From positions 1 to 32,052 of IMG/VR virus record IMGVR_UViG_3300021963_000017: a stretch of 32,052 nucleotides of DNA; one strand, 5' to 3'. Both the position numbers and the translations under genes were made by a program. The notes under the pieces are model-generated. The model ran no database searches and was not told the DNA's origin. It worked only from the letters and a program-made list of their open reading frames with translations. The number at the start of each line of letters is the position of its first letter. Within the stretch, counting starts at the first letter, position 1. Source of the DNA: a virus. Positions 8,095 to 16,468 of the stretch are shown piece after piece.

Positions 8095-8114
8095 TTGACT
8101 GCCGCCTAGTCTTA
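8095..8114 (+). promoter_or_regulatory. Start-associated 20-bp element, copy 3
   Basis: This is an exact consensus copy, 38 bases downstream of the terminator, ending on the A of ATG 8114. Because a strong terminator lies just upstream, this copy is the best place to ask whether the element starts transcription. No -10 box at usual spacing is visible. Confidence 0.8.
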
Positions 8115-8455
8115 TGGGTGCTATCCAAGACGAATGGGCCGCAGACGCGTCCGAAATCCTATCTGAAATCCCTAAAGCCGTAACGGTCCGCCGTGGCTCT
8201 GGCCCCTCCACTTCGTTTAATGTCCTTATGTCGGCCCCGATGGTCCAGCAAGACCTAGAAACCGGCGGCTTCCTGAATTCGACCGCCTACGACGTTAAGT
8301 TTCTTAAAACCGATTGCGCCGCCCATCCTGGGGTCGTAATCTACGGGAACCTGGTCGCCTATAACGGCGCCGACTACCGAATCGTAGCGATTAACGACCG
8401 GCCGCCGTCCGCCTGGGTAATCGTCCGCGTCCAGACCAAGGCCGGCCCCGCCTAA
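8114..8455 (+). CDS. Head-tail connector protein candidate (gpFII-like position)
   Basis: This 113-residue protein is the first gene after the capsid terminator. It is predicted mostly beta, with a C-terminal segment VIYGNLVAYNGADYRIVAIN and WVIVRVQTK that resembles the small beta-barrel head-tail attachment proteins of the gpFII type. Those proteins cap the connector and hold the tail. The start is fixed by the 20-bp element. The last base of TAA is the first base of the next ATG. Position and size carry most of the weight. Confidence 0.5.
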   Translation: MGAIQDEWAADASEILSEIPKAVTVRRGSGPSTSFNVLMSAPMVQQDLETGGFLNSTAYDVKFLKTDCAAHPGVVIYGNLVAYNGADYRIVAINDRPPSAWVIVRVQTKAGPA

Positions 8456-9378
8456 TGCCCGTCCGCGTCTCCAAAGACGTCGAAGTCGACGCCGCCGGCT
8501 TCCTGGCGCACCTTCACGACTTTGCTAAAGTAATGGGAAAGTCTATGGGCGAAGTCATTAAGCAACAGGCCGCGCTATTCTGTCGGGATATGATCGACTA
8601 TACGCCCCCCTTCCAAGGGTCGAACAAAGGAAAGCCCGGAAGCGGCGGAACGGCCGACGCAAAGCGTCAGGGTCAAATGAACGTAGAAAACCAGATCAGG
8701 ACTATTTTCCGCCCGCTGTCCTGGGCGAACCCGGCTATTATCGCCGGCCTAGGCCGCGAAGACGTATTTAAGAAATGGCGCAAGGCTTCCGTGGAAGACC
8801 ACAAATACGCGACGACCTCCGGGAAGAAGCTTATCCCCTGGAAGACGTTTCAGCAGCGGTTCGGAGGTAACGCCTACGGAAGCGCTAACTTCATCGCCGC
8901 CGGCGACATTGGTTCAATGAAGTCTTTCCATACGGCTAACCGAACCGACAGCGGCCGCGGTTGGCTTAAGACTTCGGCGCGTAAAGGCAACGTCGTCGCC
9001 TTTGTGGAAAAGGAATCGGATATTAAGGCCTACGTTCGCCAGAAACAGAAGTCGGTCGCCAAGCTAAAAGCCCCCTATATGACCGCCGGCAACAAAGCGT
9101 CGACCAAGGTCCGTTTCCCTGGCTGGGTCAATCATCCCGAAATGGCCGGCGAAGCGATTAGCGACGATCAGACCAGCGTCGCCCTTAAACCCAGCTACAC
9201 GGTTGGAAACCGCATCGGCAACAAGGTCGACAGCGCCCGCTTCCTCGCCCTGGTCCGCAATAAACGCGCCTTCGCTATGCGGTCCGTAATGGCCGCCAAG
9301 ATGAACAAGGAAAAACAAACCCTTTGGGAAGCGACCGCGGCCGGCTCCATTGGGCAAACCCGCCGCGGCTTTAACTAA
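8455..9378 (+). CDS. Neck/minor tail protein candidate (gpZ or HK97 gp10-like)
   Basis: This 307-residue protein is encoded between the connector candidate and the tail terminator candidate, the slot of lambda gpZ or HK97 gp10 proteins. It begins VRVSKDVEVDAAGFLAHLHD, then FCRDMIDYTPPFQG. The RDMIDYTPP stretch is similar in style to the 'tPvrTG' region of HK97-gp10-like proteins. The protein is basic (many Lys/Arg) and contains a long middle insertion compared with the roughly 130-190 residues usual for that family. No enzymatic motif is visible. Confidence 0.5.
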   Translation: MPVRVSKDVEVDAAGFLAHLHDFAKVMGKSMGEVIKQQAALFCRDMIDYTPPFQGSNKGKPGSGGTADAKRQGQMNVENQIRTIFRPLSWANPAIIAGLGREDVFKKWRKASVEDHKYATTSGKKLIPWKTFQQRFGGNAYGSANFIAAGDIGSMKSFHTANRTDSGRGWLKTSARKGNVVAFVEKESDIKAYVRQKQKSVAKLKAPYMTAGNKASTKVRFPGWVNHPEMAGEAISDDQTSVALKPSYTVGNRIGNKVDSARFLALVRNKRAFAMRSVMAAKMNKEKQTLWEATAAGSIGQTRRGFN

Positions 9379-9387
9379 CCCCTCTTT

Positions 9388-9822
9388 ATGCCCGCCCCCT
9401 ACGCTATCCGCACGATTGCGGAACAATCCCTTAACGCCTGGTTTGCTACCAACGCCGCGGCCCTCCCCGGCGTCGCTATCCACGTCGGCCAGACGGAGGA
9501 AATCCGCAGCGTCCCGATTGTCATCCTATATTGCGAATCGGCCCGCGGCGCGGCCGACCTAGGCGCCAAGCCCCTAGGCAATTTCGAGCTGTCCGTTAAA
9601 ATCTACGTCTATTCCAGCGCGGACGATTCGACCTTGGAACAGCACCGGCAGCGCGTCGAAGCCGTTCAGGCAATTATGCAAGATATCCCCGGACTTCAAG
9701 CGGCCTGGACGGAAGGCGCCCTATATGCCGGTTGGATCACGTCGGACGACGAAGGGGTCGCGGACCGGCGCTTCGGGAACGTCCTCCAATACACCCTTTT
9801 TGCGGTCTACCCCCCCGCTTGA
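9388..9822 (+). CDS. Tail terminator/completion protein candidate (gpU-like)
   Basis: This 144-residue protein begins with a helix (IRTIAEQSLNAWFATN), then alternating strands and a helix (QHRQRVEAVQAIMQDIPGLQ), and ends with a strand (RFGNVLQYTLFAVYPPA). Small alpha/beta proteins of this size and order, placed just before the tail tube gene, are typically the tail terminator that caps the tube and joins it to the head. Its stop codon lies inside copy 4 of the 20-bp element. Confidence 0.5.
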   Translation: MPAPYAIRTIAEQSLNAWFATNAAALPGVAIHVGQTEEIRSVPIVILYCESARGAADLGAKPLGNFELSVKIYVYSSADDSTLEQHRQRVEAVQAIMQDIPGLQAAWTEGALYAGWITSDDEGVADRRFGNVLQYTLFAVYPPA

Positions 9823-9838
9823 CTGCCGCCTAGTCTTA
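9819..9838 (+). promoter_or_regulatory. Start-associated 20-bp element, copy 4
   Basis: This is an exact consensus copy whose TGA is the stop codon of the preceding gene. The next start (ATG 9852) is 13 bases beyond the element, in contrast to copies 1, 3 and 5, where the ATG overlaps it. Confidence 0.8.
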
Positions 9839-9851
9839 ACAACTTCCGCCA

Positions 9852-10208
9852 ATGGCTAACCCTAACACTTACGGAACGCCCCACGTCTTCGGCTTGCTGG
9901 ACGTTTCGCAGCCCTATATCACGAACCAGAGCGACAGCCAGGACTCGTCCTGCGCCGTCGACGTCAAGGTTTTGGATTCGACCGGCCGCGTTATCACGGT
10001 CCGCAAGGACGACCAGCACGACGTTATCACCTTTACCGGCATCCTGAAGCCCGGCGAAGACGTGCCGGTGGCCGGCGGAACCGTCAGCTACGGCGGTTTT
10101 TACTACATTATCGACTCGATTACGGACGCCGGCGAAAACAGCGGCTTCCGTAAATTCACGATCAAGGCTACCTGGTATCAGGAAGTCGACGCTACCCCGG
10201 CCCCCTAA
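9852..10208 (+). CDS. Tail tube or small structural protein candidate
   Basis: This 118-residue, mostly beta protein sits between the tail terminator candidate and the pre-tape-measure gene, where the major tail (tube) protein is expected. It has strands around VDVKVLDSTGRVITVRKDD and YGGFYYIIDSITDAGENSGF, followed by KFTIKATWYQEV. At 118 residues it is smaller than most siphovirus tube proteins (roughly 150-250), so it could instead be a minor tail component. The gene downstream of the tape measure (12114-12986) is another tube candidate. Confidence 0.4.
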   Translation: MANPNTYGTPHVFGLLDVSQPYITNQSDSQDSSCAVDVKVLDSTGRVITVRKDDQHDVITFTGILKPGEDVPVAGGTVSYGGFYYIIDSITDAGENSGFRKFTIKATWYQEVDATPAP

Positions 10209-10222
10209 TCCCCTCCGGGGTC

Positions 10223-10240
10223 TTTTCCCAACGTGGAAAA
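10223..10240 (+). promoter_or_regulatory. Inverted repeat covering a possible GTG start
   Basis: TTTTCC - CAACGT - GGAAAA is a perfect 6-bp inverted repeat. The GTG at 10233 sits partly in the loop, so a hairpin could affect initiation. A shorter CCCC/GGGG hairpin followed by TCTTTT lies directly upstream (10210-10226) and could be a weak terminator. Confidence 0.35.
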
Positions 10241-10844
10241 CCGTTGGATAAAGGTCGCGACGATGCTCCCGCCGACTATTGAAGTCTGCGGGACTCGTCT
10301 TTTGCCTTTCTGCCTACGTCACCGCGTAGCCCTGGCCGCTATCAATTCGCCGGCGCTGTCCCGCGATCGAGAAATGACCGGCGACAATTTGCTGGCGGCC
10401 GTCCGCATTCTTTCCTCCAGGACGCTGGAGCAGATTCGCCGGCCGTCGACCATTCGGGAACTCTGGTGGGCTGCCAAGCTGCGCAATAACCAGAAAGCGC
10501 TGATTGAGGAAGCGTCCAAGCTAATGGTTTATTTCGAGGCGCAATCCCTATGGCCCCGCTTTTGGGAAAAGCCGGCCAAGCCCGGAGCCGAAGCCGGAAC
10601 GCCCTGGGAACTAGTCGTCGTCGCGTCTCTGATCCGTAACGGCTGCACGACGGAAGAAGCCTGGACGATGCCGGAGTCCGAAGCCGTCTGGCTTCATATC
10701 GCCCACGTCCAAGCGGAAGGCGCGGATATCAAAGTCGTATCGGATCAGGAATGGGATATTATGCAAAGCTACCTTGCGGAGCAGCGCCTTAAAGCCGCGG
10801 CCAAGGCCGCCGGCGAAACCCCTAACAACCCCCGCGCTAACTGA
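10233..10844 (+). CDS. Pre-tape-measure protein, tail assembly chaperone candidate
   Basis: This 203-residue helical protein is encoded immediately upstream of the tape measure. That place normally holds the tail assembly chaperones, which coat the tape measure while the tube assembles. The N-terminal half resembles a folded helical domain (LLPFCLRHRVALAAINSP), and the C-terminus is a long charged helix rich in Ala/Glu/Lys. The start is uncertain: GTG 10233 gives 203 residues; ATG 10263 gives 193 and begins MLPPTIEVCGTRLL. I see no frameshifted extension into the next gene, unlike lambda G/GT. Confidence 0.45.
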   Translation: MENRWIKVATMLPPTIEVCGTRLLPFCLRHRVALAAINSPALSRDREMTGDNLLAAVRILSSRTLEQIRRPSTIRELWWAAKLRNNQKALIEEASKLMVYFEAQSLWPRFWEKPAKPGAEAGTPWELVVVASLIRNGCTTEEAWTMPESEAVWLHIAHVQAEGADIKVVSDQEWDIMQSYLAEQRLKAAAKAAGETPNNPRAN

Positions 10845-10847
10845 TTT

Positions 10848-12101
10848 ATGGCCGACGACGTAAAAGTTAAGTTTGGCGGCGACTTTACGGACCTGAACAA
10901 AGGAGCCGAAAGCGCCGCGACCAAGGCCGGGACGGCTATGCAAGGATGGGTTTCCGACTTCGCAAAGTCGCTTAAGTCGTCAATCGCCCAGGCCTTTTCC
11001 CTGCAAAACATCACTTCGACGCTATATAGCAAAGGCCGCGAACAGCTGCGCGAAATGGCGGAGCTGGACGTCCTTTCCAAGTCGCTTGGCATTTCGTCGA
11101 CTGACCTCCAGCAATTCGCGGAAATGGGGAAGCTTGCCGGCTTGTCGCAAGAACAGATGGGAAAAGCCGTCCAGAACGCTAACCGCCTGATTGCCCAGGC
11201 CGCGGTCGGAAACAAGGGTTCCCAGGAAGCCCTTAAGCAAATGGGGTTCACCCAGAAGGAAGTCACGTCCGGCCAGATCAAGGCGCTGGATATTGTCTAC
11301 AAGCTTGGCGAGAGTTTCAAGAAAAGCGGAAACGAGACGGTCGCCGCGGCCAAGGCAACAGCGGCCTTCGGGGAAGCCGGGTCTTCTATGGTTTCGATTC
11401 TCCGCCAGGGTAACGAAGCGATCCGCGAACGTATCCGCCTGATGGCGATCTATTCCGAAGAATCCGTCCGGGCCGGCCGCCGTGCTAACGACGCAATCGA
11501 GCGCGGGGAAAAAATCTTCTACCGCGAAACCGTCGGCGCTGCTTTCGGGACGCTTGGCGGCGCTGCGCAATCTATGGAAATGCGGGGACTGCTTTCCGAA
11601 ACCAAGCAACAGCTAGGAATCGGAAGCGGCGGCGCCGAAGTCCAAAACTTCAACCCGACCAGCTCCGAATTGTCGGGAATGAGCGCGGAACAAATGCGGG
11701 CATTCACCCAGACCTTGCTTAAGAACGCGGCCGCAAAGGGTATTGGCGCCCAGGACGTAGCGGACTTTTTCAAGAGGAAATCCGAAGTCCAGCTAGGGGA
11801 AGGAAACCGCGAAATCTCCGCCCGCCTTGCTTCCTTCGCGCAGCTGTCGGCCGTAGAGGAAGAAAACCTGAAGAAGAAACAGCTAGGGGAATCCCGTTTC
11901 CTTTCCAGCGCTACGCCGGTCCTGGCCGCTTCCTCCCTCCAACAGATCGGCGGCGGCGACATTTCGTCCGTTACTACCGGCCTTTATACCGGCAGCATCG
12001 AAGACAATACGCGGCGCACGGCCGACGCGACGGAAAAGCTTGCCAACAAAGGGGACCAGCCGACGCCCAGCCGCGCCGCGATTATCAACAAGGCGAAATA
12101 A
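10848..12101 (+). CDS. Tape measure protein candidate (very short)
   Basis: This 417-residue, mostly helical protein has a typical tape measure N-terminus. The stretch about 75-185 (SLGISSTDLQQFAEMGKLAG, then QMGFTQKEVTSGQIKALDIV and AAAKATAAFGEAGSSMVSIL) matches the wording of the TP901/lambda-H-like tape measure N-domain. The C-terminal part ends in repeated polar heptads (DNTRRTADATEKLANKG) like those near tape measure C-termini. With roughly 0.15 nm of tube per residue, 417 residues would give a tail near 60 nm. No transmembrane stretch or peptidase domain is obvious. The protein could be a different tail-tip component if a larger tape measure were missing, but none is seen. Confidence 0.6.
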   Translation: MADDVKVKFGGDFTDLNKGAESAATKAGTAMQGWVSDFAKSLKSSIAQAFSLQNITSTLYSKGREQLREMAELDVLSKSLGISSTDLQQFAEMGKLAGLSQEQMGKAVQNANRLIAQAAVGNKGSQEALKQMGFTQKEVTSGQIKALDIVYKLGESFKKSGNETVAAAKATAAFGEAGSSMVSILRQGNEAIRERIRLMAIYSEESVRAGRRANDAIERGEKIFYRETVGAAFGTLGGAAQSMEMRGLLSETKQQLGIGSGGAEVQNFNPTSSELSGMSAEQMRAFTQTLLKNAAAKGIGAQDVADFFKRKSEVQLGEGNREISARLASFAQLSAVEEENLKKKQLGESRFLSSATPVLAASSLQQIGGGDISSVTTGLYTGSIEDNTRRTADATEKLANKGDQPTPSRAAIINKAK

Positions 12102-12113
12102 CCCCGCGACTTT

Positions 12114-12986
12114 ATGGCCGACCCTACTATCAAGAAATATGGTAACGAGCTAATCGCCCCAGGGGAGCGTCAGCCGAACGGCTCTTTTCACCTGGACGCC
12201 TTTGGACTCGCCCAGGCGCAGCTTATGTTCGCGCTGGATTCCGACCCGGCCAACATTACCGACGCAATTGATATGTATCAGACCGGCGTCGACTACCCCG
12301 ACGACCTTGGCTTTACGATGCGGTCTTATAAATACGCGATCAGCACGACGGCCGGCGGCGTCGCTATGTTGACCGTCGACTATATGGGGGTAGCCAGGAC
12401 GACCGGCTGGACGGACGCGCAGATCACCGGCGTAGCGTCGACGACCGCGCAGCCAATCGAGACGCACCCGGCCTTTTCTAAAGACGTCACGATTGACGAA
12501 ACGACGCACCCGGCCCTTGCCGGGACTCCCTCCGCCCCGGTCAATAACGCTATCTTCGTCGTCGCCCCTCCGCAGCCTAACGGAAATATTCAATTCTCCT
12601 TTGGCGGCTTCGGCGTCGCCCAAGGCGAGACGCCCAACAAGAAAGCAGGAATTCGCCAATTCCTCCGGCCGATGCTTAACGTCCGCGGCCAGATTTTCTT
12701 TAACGCGGAACAAGCTAGCCGGTCGGCCGCTATGGTCGCCAACATTGGGAAGACGCTTTATAACGAGACGGATATGTGGACGCTGATCACCCCTAACGAC
12801 GCGGTCGGCGCCCTGACTCCCGAAATCTGCCTTCTGACCAGCGCTTCCGTTGAACCTATCGGCTACCCTGGCGGCGACGGGACGGAACTTGCTGGGATTA
12901 AAGTCGTCTACGATATTATGGTCGGCGGCTCTAGCGGTTGGGACGAAGACATTTATTGGAAAGCCGACGGGGCTATCTTCTCCTAA
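12114..12986 (+). CDS. Tail protein of unknown role (tube or tail-tip candidate)
   Basis: This 290-residue, beta-rich, Thr/Ala/Gly-rich protein lies between the tape measure candidate and the fibre genes. It begins MADPTIKKYGNELIAPGE and ends SSGWDEDIYWKADGAIFS. Repeated strand-like blocks (YKYAISTTAGGVAMLTVDYM, IQFSFGGFGVAQGETPN) suggest a structural protein. I do not recognise a family. In position it could be the distal tail protein or hub; it could alternatively be the tube protein. Its stop overlaps the next start by one base. Confidence 0.4.
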   Translation: MADPTIKKYGNELIAPGERQPNGSFHLDAFGLAQAQLMFALDSDPANITDAIDMYQTGVDYPDDLGFTMRSYKYAISTTAGGVAMLTVDYMGVARTTGWTDAQITGVASTTAQPIETHPAFSKDVTIDETTHPALAGTPSAPVNNAIFVVAPPQPNGNIQFSFGGFGVAQGETPNKKAGIRQFLRPMLNVRGQIFFNAEQASRSAAMVANIGKTLYNETDMWTLITPNDAVGALTPEICLLTSASVEPIGYPGGDGTELAGIKVVYDIMVGGSSGWDEDIYWKADGAIFS

Positions 12987-14983
12987 TGGACGACCTAGGC
13001 TTCCAGGGGACCGGCTCGCGGTTTAATACCCGATTCGGGGCCGGCGAAGACATTTACGCTTCGCAGCTGAACGGACTTGCGGCCGGCATTCAGTCGGCGC
13101 TTGGAATGCCCTACCTAGGCGCTGGGCAAAGCGTCTCTTTCGTCCCTGGCGGGAATCTCATCACCGGCCCTTCCCCCGTAGAAAACGCAATCGGGACGGC
13201 GATTAACATTAAATTTGGCGGCTATATCAACCACTACCAAATTGAAGTCGGAACGTCTTTCCTAGGGGTTACGCTGCTCCCTACGCCTACCCTGAAGATC
13301 GCGAAAGGCGGGAACGTCTGGCGGCCTGAAAACTCCGAATGCACCGAACAACTCTGGGCTAGTCAAATCCTAGCGGAAGACGGGATTACGGTCGTCACCG
13401 GCGCCGACCCTTCCAGCGTTTGGGCATCGGCCGACGGCTATATCGTAATGGTCCCTGGGGAAACTTACTACCCCTACGCTTACCACCTAGAAACGGAATT
13501 CGGGTCTTTCTTCTATATCTACGTTTCCACGTCGCCGGCGCTGACGGTTGCTTGCCCCAACACGCTCCCCGATGGAATCCCAGAACCGGGGACGCCCTAC
13601 AAGGTCCACGGCATCCTTTTGGGGTCGGCTACCTATACCCTGCCTTTTTTCCCGGTCGTCCAGCAATTCGTCGTCGGCTCCATTACCTGGCCGAATCTCC
13701 CTAGCGACGTAACCCCTGAATACGTCAACCATTGGGAAGCGAAATACGAAAGCATTCTAATTGATAACGTCCCCAACGATATCGTTAAGATTGGGAAAGG
13801 AGGGAACGTCTGGAACCCCTCCACGACCGCGGATCAGAACGCGCACGAAAAACGCGCGGACGTAATCACAAGCGACGGCTCGGTCGTAGTAGTCACGGGG
13901 ACGAACGGGGATAGCCCTTGGGCATCGGCCGACGGCTATATTATGCCTTACGCGAACGCTAATACCTATATTTACGCGTTCAAGGTTACCTATAACAACG
14001 GGAATACGTCCGACTTCTATATCTACGCGGCCGTTAGCGACGCCCTATTGCCGGCCGCCGGCGGAGTCGTCGACTTGCCCGCCGGCCTGGAACCCGCGCC
14101 GGCTCCAGCTGGGGAATATACGGTCCAAGGCCTACGCGTCGCGGATATCATTTGGACCGGCGAAGGAGAGGGGAAAAACTTCAGGATCGAGCAGCGCGTC
14201 GTCGGCTCCATTACCTGGCCGGACTACGTCCCGCCCCCGGTCGTCCAGCAATTCGAGGTTTCCGTTACCCAGGTCGTCGACGAATACCGGCTTAAGATCG
14301 CGAAGGGTAATATTCTTTGGATGAATACCCGTTGGGACATTTCCCGAACGGAAGGAATCGACAACTTTACAATGCCCTTGCAAGGCGAAGCGCGTAAAAT
14401 CTGGGTCTACCCCACCGGCTCGCTGACCAATGGGGACAACCCTTCGTCGCCCTACGTCAATTCCGGCGGCTATATTTCCTTGGAGACTACCCAATCTTAT
14501 GGAGTCTACATTATCGGGAATCAGGATTCGACCGCGGCCGGCTCTAATTTCGGAAACGTCACGCTAGCCGTGATCGCGGACGGGTCAGACGCGGACAGCA
14601 AATCGGAACCCTTTTACGGCGGCTATATGGGCCGCCAATGGGCGACGGCCGCTACGCCCTTCCTGGAGGTCGACGGGTCGCTTTATGGACTTGGCGGGAT
14701 TGGTATTTCGGCAAATTGGCGCTATAACTACAACTGTCAGCGCTACCTGATCGCGAAAGTCTATTGGAATGAAGACCGTTGGATCGTCGAACAACAGCTT
14801 TACGGACCTGTAACCCTGCCCGACGACCTTATGTTTATGGGCTGCCGGTTCGTTATTATGGACGAAATGGGCGAACCTTGGCCGATGTATTACGAATCGG
14901 AACAAAACGATTGGGAAGGCGCCTGGTCGGGATATACCAAGGACGGAAACCCCGACCTTTGCACGGTCCCGATTGTCCCTTAA
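12986..14983 (+). CDS. Tail/receptor-binding protein candidate with three tandem modules
   Basis: This 665-residue protein is rich in Tyr, Gly, Asn and Trp. The N-terminus (about 1-90) is a probable attachment region. The remainder contains three related modules, each opening LKIAKGGNVW or a variant (VKIGKGGNVW, LKIAKGNILW). Two of these share WASADGYI, FYIY and VVGSITWP. Two 23-25 base stretches are identical between modules at the DNA level (13421/13919 and 13669/14197). Repeated beta domains of this kind suit a fibre or receptor-binding tip. I chose the ATG at 12986 because it overlaps the previous stop. Confidence 0.6.
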   Translation: MDDLGFQGTGSRFNTRFGAGEDIYASQLNGLAAGIQSALGMPYLGAGQSVSFVPGGNLITGPSPVENAIGTAINIKFGGYINHYQIEVGTSFLGVTLLPTPTLKIAKGGNVWRPENSECTEQLWASQILAEDGITVVTGADPSSVWASADGYIVMVPGETYYPYAYHLETEFGSFFYIYVSTSPALTVACPNTLPDGIPEPGTPYKVHGILLGSATYTLPFFPVVQQFVVGSITWPNLPSDVTPEYVNHWEAKYESILIDNVPNDIVKIGKGGNVWNPSTTADQNAHEKRADVITSDGSVVVVTGTNGDSPWASADGYIMPYANANTYIYAFKVTYNNGNTSDFYIYAAVSDALLPAAGGVVDLPAGLEPAPAPAGEYTVQGLRVADIIWTGEGEGKNFRIEQRVVGSITWPDYVPPPVVQQFEVSVTQVVDEYRLKIAKGNILWMNTRWDISRTEGIDNFTMPLQGEARKIWVYPTGSLTNGDNPSSPYVNSGGYISLETTQSYGVYIIGNQDSTAAGSNFGNVTLAVIADGSDADSKSEPFYGGYMGRQWATAATPFLEVDGSLYGLGGIGISANWRYNYNCQRYLIAKVYWNEDRWIVEQQLYGPVTLPDDLMFMGCRFVIMDEMGEPWPMYYESEQNDWEGAWSGYTKDGNPDLCTVPIVP

Positions 14984-15000
14984 GGCCTTCCCCGCCGGCT

Positions 15001-15020
15001 TTGACTGCCGCCTAGTCTTA
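15001..15020 (+). promoter_or_regulatory. Start-associated 20-bp element, copy 5
   Basis: This is an exact consensus copy ending on the A of ATG 15020, 17 bases after the stop of the tail protein gene. It introduces the three-gene fibre block (15020-17200). Confidence 0.8.
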
Positions 15021-15343
15021 TGGCGACGACGGTCATTGAATTTAAACGCGGGACGTCCTTTGGGGCGGTTTGCACCTATACCCAGGACACGCCGTCCGCG
15101 CCGGCTAACCTGACCGGGGTAACGGTTACGTCCGCCCTTCGGGACGCGGCGCATAAGCTCTATAACCTGACCGTTACGGTTACCAGCCCGACGACCTTTA
15201 ACGTCACCTATTCCGGCGACTCGTCCGATTGGTATTTGGGGACCGCCTATTGGGACTTGCGCTTCGGTTACGGGACCGGGTCTGCCTTCTATACGCAGAC
15301 GATTATTCTTAACGTTATTCCCAACATCACGCCGAACGTCTAA
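15020..15343 (+). CDS. Small fibre-associated beta-domain protein
   Basis: This 107-residue protein begins [20 protein letters not shown]. After that it alternates beta strands ([20 protein letters not shown], then [15 protein letters not shown] and [13 protein letters not shown]). This wording is common in small proteins encoded before fibres in phages, where an Ig-like beta sandwich may anchor fibres (BppU-N-like in concept). It is translationally coupled: the last base of its TAA is the first base of the next ATG. Its role in fibre attachment is inferred from position. Confidence 0.5.
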   Translation: MATTVIEFKRGTSFGAVCTYTQDTPSAPANLTGVTVTSALRDAAHKLYNLTVTVTSPTTFNVTYSGDSSDWYLGTAYWDLRFGYGTGSAFYTQTIILNVIPNITPNV

Positions 15344-16464
15344 TGTCGCTTCTTGTCCAGCTGCTAGAGTCCGCGACGATCGGCGCGTCTACGCCGACGC
15401 CGGCAACGGTCACCTTGGCGACCGGCGTCCCTGGTCCGCAAGGTCCGGCCGGCCCGCAAGGTCCAGAAGGTCCGATCGGGGAAACCGGCCCGCAAGGCGA
15501 ACCTGGTCCCGAAGGCGAACAAGGTCCGCAAGGGGTCCAAGGGGTTCAGGGTCCGCAAGGCCCGCAAGGTCCGCAAGGTCCGCAAGGAATCCCTGGAGCT
15601 ACGGGCGCAACGGGCGCCACCGGCCCCGCGGGCGCTACCGGCCCCGCTGGCCCGCAAGGTCCGCAAGGGGTTAAAGGCGACACCGGCGAAGCTGGTCCTA
15701 TTGGCGCGACCGGCCCGCAAGGTCCACAAGGCCCGCAAGGTCCGCAAGGTCCGACCGGCGCTACCGGCGCCACCGGCCCGCAAGGTTCGACCGGCCCCGC
15801 CGGCGACAAATACGCGACGACGTCCACGACTTCGCTTCTGATCGGGAACGGCTCCAAGACCCTGACCGTCGCGTCCGCCCTGGCTTACTCCACGCAACAA
15901 AGCATCGTTATTGCCTACGACGCTAGCAACCATATGCACGGGGACGTTATCAGCTATAACGCCACGACCGGCGTTATGGTTGCCGACATTCAGAACCACA
16001 CCGGCGCGGGGACGTATTCGGTTTGGTCCGTTAACCTAGAAGGCGCTGCCGGCATCCAAGGCCCGGCCGGCCCCACGGGAGCGACCGGCGCCACCGGCCC
16101 CGCCGGCCCTGCTGGTCCCCAAGGTCCGCAAGGAATCCAAGGCCCTGCCGGCCCCACCGGCGCAACGGGAGCCACGGGAGCGACCGGCGCTACCGGCGCG
16201 ATTGGTCCCGCCGGCCCTGCCGGCCCTACCGGCGCGACCGGCGCACAAGGTCCAGCTGGTCCGCAAGGCCCGCAAGGAATCCAAGGCCCGCAAGGCGACC
16301 AAGGTCCGGCCGGCCCGCAAGGCATCCAAGGCGAACAAGGCATCCAAGGCGAAACCGGCCCGCAGGGTCCGCAAGGCATCCCTGGCGAAGTCGAAGAAGC
16401 CCCTATCGACGGAACCCCCTACGTCCGCCTTAACGGCGCCTGGGAAGCCCTGATTATTTCTTAA
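15343..16464 (+). CDS. Collagen-like tail fibre protein
   Basis: This 373-residue protein contains two Gly-X-Y blocks, about residues 28-154 and 234-349, rich in GPQ, GPA, GAT and GIQ triplets. They flank a globular domain (about 155-233: [18 protein letters not shown] and [10 protein letters not shown] are typical parts). This kind of domain is repeatedly found interrupting collagen-like regions in phage fibres. The triplets should form a homotrimeric rod, and the short C-terminus (350-373, ending [10 protein letters not shown]) may join or cap it. The highly repetitive DNA can recombine or misassemble, so the exact triplet number deserves caution. Confidence 0.9.
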   Translation: MSLLVQLLESATIGASTPTPATVTLATGVPGPQGPAGPQGPEGPIGETGPQGEPGPEGEQGPQGVQGVQGPQGPQGPQGPQGIPGATGATGATGPAGATGPAGPQGPQGVKGDTGEAGPIGATGPQGPQGPQGPQGPTGATGATGPQGSTGPAGDKYATTSTTSLLIGNGSKTLTVASALAYSTQQSIVIAYDASNHMHGDVISYNATTGVMVADIQNHTGAGTYSVWSVNLEGAAGIQGPAGPTGATGATGPAGPAGPQGPQGIQGPAGPTGATGATGATGATGAIGPAGPAGPTGATGAQGPAGPQGPQGIQGPQGDQGPAGPQGIQGEQGIQGETGPQGPQGIPGEVEEAPIDGTPYVRLNGAWEALIIS

Positions 16465-16468
16465 ACCT

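Noticed and set aside
3365-15020. Reading the 20-bp element as an ordinary sigma-70 promoter
   Set aside because: TTGACT resembles a -35, but no conserved -10 appears at 16-19 bases in any copy, and conservation stops after 20 bases. Another promoter type is not excluded.
15364-16379. Minus-strand Pro/Cys/Gly- and Arg-rich frames across the collagen region
   Set aside because: They are reverse complements of Gly-X-Y triplet repeats.
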